Assembly (NCBI RefSeq): GCF_023016525.1
Contig: NZ_JALKCG010000004.1
Span: 62,001 to 126,000, forward strand
Length of the DNA: 64,000 nucleotides
Origin: Ancylobacter koreensis
GTDB lineage: Bacteria > Pseudomonadota > Alphaproteobacteria > Rhizobiales > Xanthobacteraceae
Direction of reading: 5' to 3'
Below the pieces are notes generated by a model. That model was not told the DNA's origin, ran no database searches, and saw nothing but the letters and a program-made list of their open reading frames with translations. The position numbers were made by a program, and so were the translations under genes. Numbering within the stretch: position 1 is the stretch's first letter; each line of letters opens with the position of its first letter. Below, one piece after another: positions 62,810-64,000 of the stretch.

Positions 62810-63553
62810 ATGGACTTTTCGAGCCCTGTCTTCTGGGTGGCGTTGCTCCAGATCATCTGGATCGACCTGCTGCTCTCCGGTGACAACGCGGTGGTCATTG
62901 CGCTGGCGTGCCGTTCGCTGCCGGAGAAGCAGCGCAAATGGGGCATCCTGCTCGGCGCCGGCGCGGCCGTCGGCCTGCGCATCCTGTTCGCCCTCGCGGT
63001 GTCTTACCTGCTCGGCGTCCCGCTGCTGAAGGTGGTTGGCGCGCTGCTGCTGTTCTGGATCGCCATCAAGCTGGTTCTGGACGAGGGCGGCGAGGCCCAT
63101 CACGTCGAGGGCGCGGACAGCCTGTGGAAGGCCGTGCGCACCATCGCCATCGCCGACGCGGTGATGAGCCTCGACAACGTGGTCGCCATCGCGGCGGCGG
63201 CGCGCGGCCATGCCGAGCTGTTCATCTTCGGCCTGCTGCTCACCATCCCGCTGATCATCTTCGGCTCGCAGCTCATCCTGAAGCTGATCTCGCGCTTCCC
63301 GATCCTCATCTGGTTCGGCGCGGCGCTGCTCGGCTGGATCGCCGGCGAGATGCTGGTCGGCGACAAGATCGTGCTGGAGACCATGCAGGGCATGGCGCCG
63401 GAGCTGGTCGAGAAGATCGAGGATCCCGAGGATCCGGTCGGCCTGAAGCCGGCGGCGCTGCCCCACTACCTCGCGGCGGCGGTCGGGGCCGCCTTCGTGG
63501 TGGCTTTCGGCTGGATCGCCAAGAGCCGCCGCGCGGAGGCCGCCGCGCACTGA
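62810..63553 (+). CDS. TerC family integral membrane protein, copy 2
   Basis: A 247-residue paralogue of the preceding gene, with the same LLSGDNAVVIALA and SLDNVVAIAAA motifs in the same order and spacing. A longer variable loop (residues ~84-105, DEGGEAHHVEGADSL) carries His residues that could bind metal. The pair looks like a local duplication. Confidence 0.92.
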   Translation: MDFSSPVFWVALLQIIWIDLLLSGDNAVVIALACRSLPEKQRKWGILLGAGAAVGLRILFALAVSYLLGVPLLKVVGALLLFWIAIKLVLDEGGEAHHVEGADSLWKAVRTIAIADAVMSLDNVVAIAAAARGHAELFIFGLLLTIPLIIFGSQLILKLISRFPILIWFGAALLGWIAGEMLVGDKIVLETMQGMAPELVEKIEDPEDPVGLKPAALPHYLAAAVGAAFVVAFGWIAKSRRAEAAAH

Positions 63554-63587
63554 GCGCGACGACCTCAGCCTGAGGTGTGAAAAGACG

Positions 63588-63622
63588 AGGCGCTCCGCTA
63601 CCATGGTGGCGGAGCGCCTTTG
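63588..63622 (+). terminator. terC terminator abutting the next start codon
   Basis: The stem AGGCGCTCCGC-n10-GCGGAGCGCCT is followed by TTTGT. The ATG of the next gene is at 63625, two bases beyond. Confidence 0.7.
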
Positions 63623-63624
63623 TC

Positions 63625-64000
63625 ATGAATCAGCACATTCCCGATCCCCGCGCCGCCGATCCCCGCGCCGCCGATCCCCGCGCCGCCGATCCCCGCGTCG
63701 CCGATCCCCGCGTCGCCGATCCCCGCGCGGCCACCCGCACCGGCTATTCCGCCTGCCCGCACGACTGCCCCTCCACTTGCGCGCTGGAGATCGAGGTGGC
63801 CGACGGGCGCATCGGCCGCGTGCGCGGATCGCGCGCCAACAGTTTCACCGCCGGCGTCATCTGCGCCAAGGTGGCGCGCTATGCCGAGCGGGCCAACCAT
63901 CCCGACCGGTTGACCCGGCCGCTGAGGCGCGTCGGCCCGAAGGGGGAGGGCGCCTTCGCGCCGATCTCCTGGGACGAGGCGCTGGACGAGATCGCCCACC
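63625..64000 (+). CDS. Molybdopterin oxidoreductase (start only; runs off the window)
   Basis: The first 125 residues of a DMSO-reductase-family molybdoenzyme. A variable N-terminus (MNQHIP) is followed by six pentapeptide repeats (residues 7-36), then the [4Fe-4S] domain: YSACPHDCPSTCALEIEVADGRIG with Cys ligands and a fourth in GVICAKVARYAER, then WDEALDEIA. There is no Shine-Dalgarno, and the start codon sits right beside the terminator of the previous gene. No alternative ATG, GTG or TTG lies in the repeat-to-domain stretch, so this start is accepted. The substrate cannot be seen. Confidence 0.85.
   Translation, partial: MNQHIPDPRAADPRAADPRAADPRVADPRVADPRAATRTGYSACPHDCPSTCALEIEVADGRIGRVRGSRANSFTAGVICAKVARYAERANHPDRLTRPLRRVGPKGEGAFAPISWDEALDEIAH
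63643..63732 (+). repeat. 15-bp tandem repeat coding DPRAA/DPRVA
   Basis: Six in-frame copies of a 15-bp unit (GATCCCCGCGCCGCC and near-identical forms) encode DPRAA x3, DPRVA x2, DPRAA x1 at residues 7-36 of the molybdoenzyme. Sequence is nearly uniform, so the copy number may vary between strains. Confidence 0.9.

Overview
The window looks like a chromosomal segment of a high-GC alphaproteobacterium of the order Hyphomicrobiales (Rhizobiales). The evidence is the conserved block rpsF-rpsR-DUF2232-rplI with dnaB-alr-radA-cvpA-purF, the fabD-fabG-acpP-fabF-mltG-yicC-gmk run, and a porin of the Rhizobiales type (LPVKAK near the mature N-terminus). A formaldehyde-activating enzyme gene (fae) and a full pqqABCDE operon mark it as a methylotroph or C1/alcohol oxidiser. 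A Xanthobacteraceae-like genus such as Ancylobacter or Starkeya is plausible, but this is inference.

Left third (1-15,100) is a quinoprotein/C1 region. It holds a YVTN beta-propeller protein (cut by the left edge) and the PQQ-alcohol-dehydrogenase-type ABC binding protein. Divergent to these are a DUF2380 protein and a nitrate/taurine-type ABC importer. Then come fae with three identical tandem terminators behind it, a small exported Cys protein, an OmpR-type histidine kinase/response regulator pair, pqqA-B-C-D-E, two uncharacterised exported proteins, and a SoxYZ-like carrier on the opposite strand. A direct-repeat motif with 11-bp period (TCTTAT core) occurs upstream of both pqqA and the PQQ-type binding protein. 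It is a good candidate site for the neighbouring OmpR-type regulator. A long-range inverted repeat encloses the pqqB start.

Middle (15,100-54,500) is mostly housekeeping. It holds small envelope proteins, prfC, a membrane diguanylate cyclase, an L,D-transpeptidase, panB, a YfgM-like protein with der, and a glycosyltransferase with an SDR and a VOC protein. These are followed by purF, cvpA, radA, alr, dnaB, cfa, the S6/S18/L9 ribosomal group, the fatty acid synthesis genes, mltG, yicC and gmk. Next is the envelope-biogenesis group rsmA-pdxA-SurA-like-lptD-lptG-lptF, then pepA and holC.

Right part (54,500-64,000) holds a major porin, an ABC-F ATPase, a Tat-exported cyclase-family protein, a DinB protein, two paralogous tiny Cys-pair exported proteins, ndk, two tandem TerC proteins behind a structured leader, and the start of a molybdopterin oxidoreductase with an N-terminal pentapeptide repeat.

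Three copies of a dispersed palindromic (REP/BIME-like) element sit between genes, and two of them show compensatory base-pair changes. I saw no rRNA, tRNA, CRISPR array, insertion sequence or prophage.
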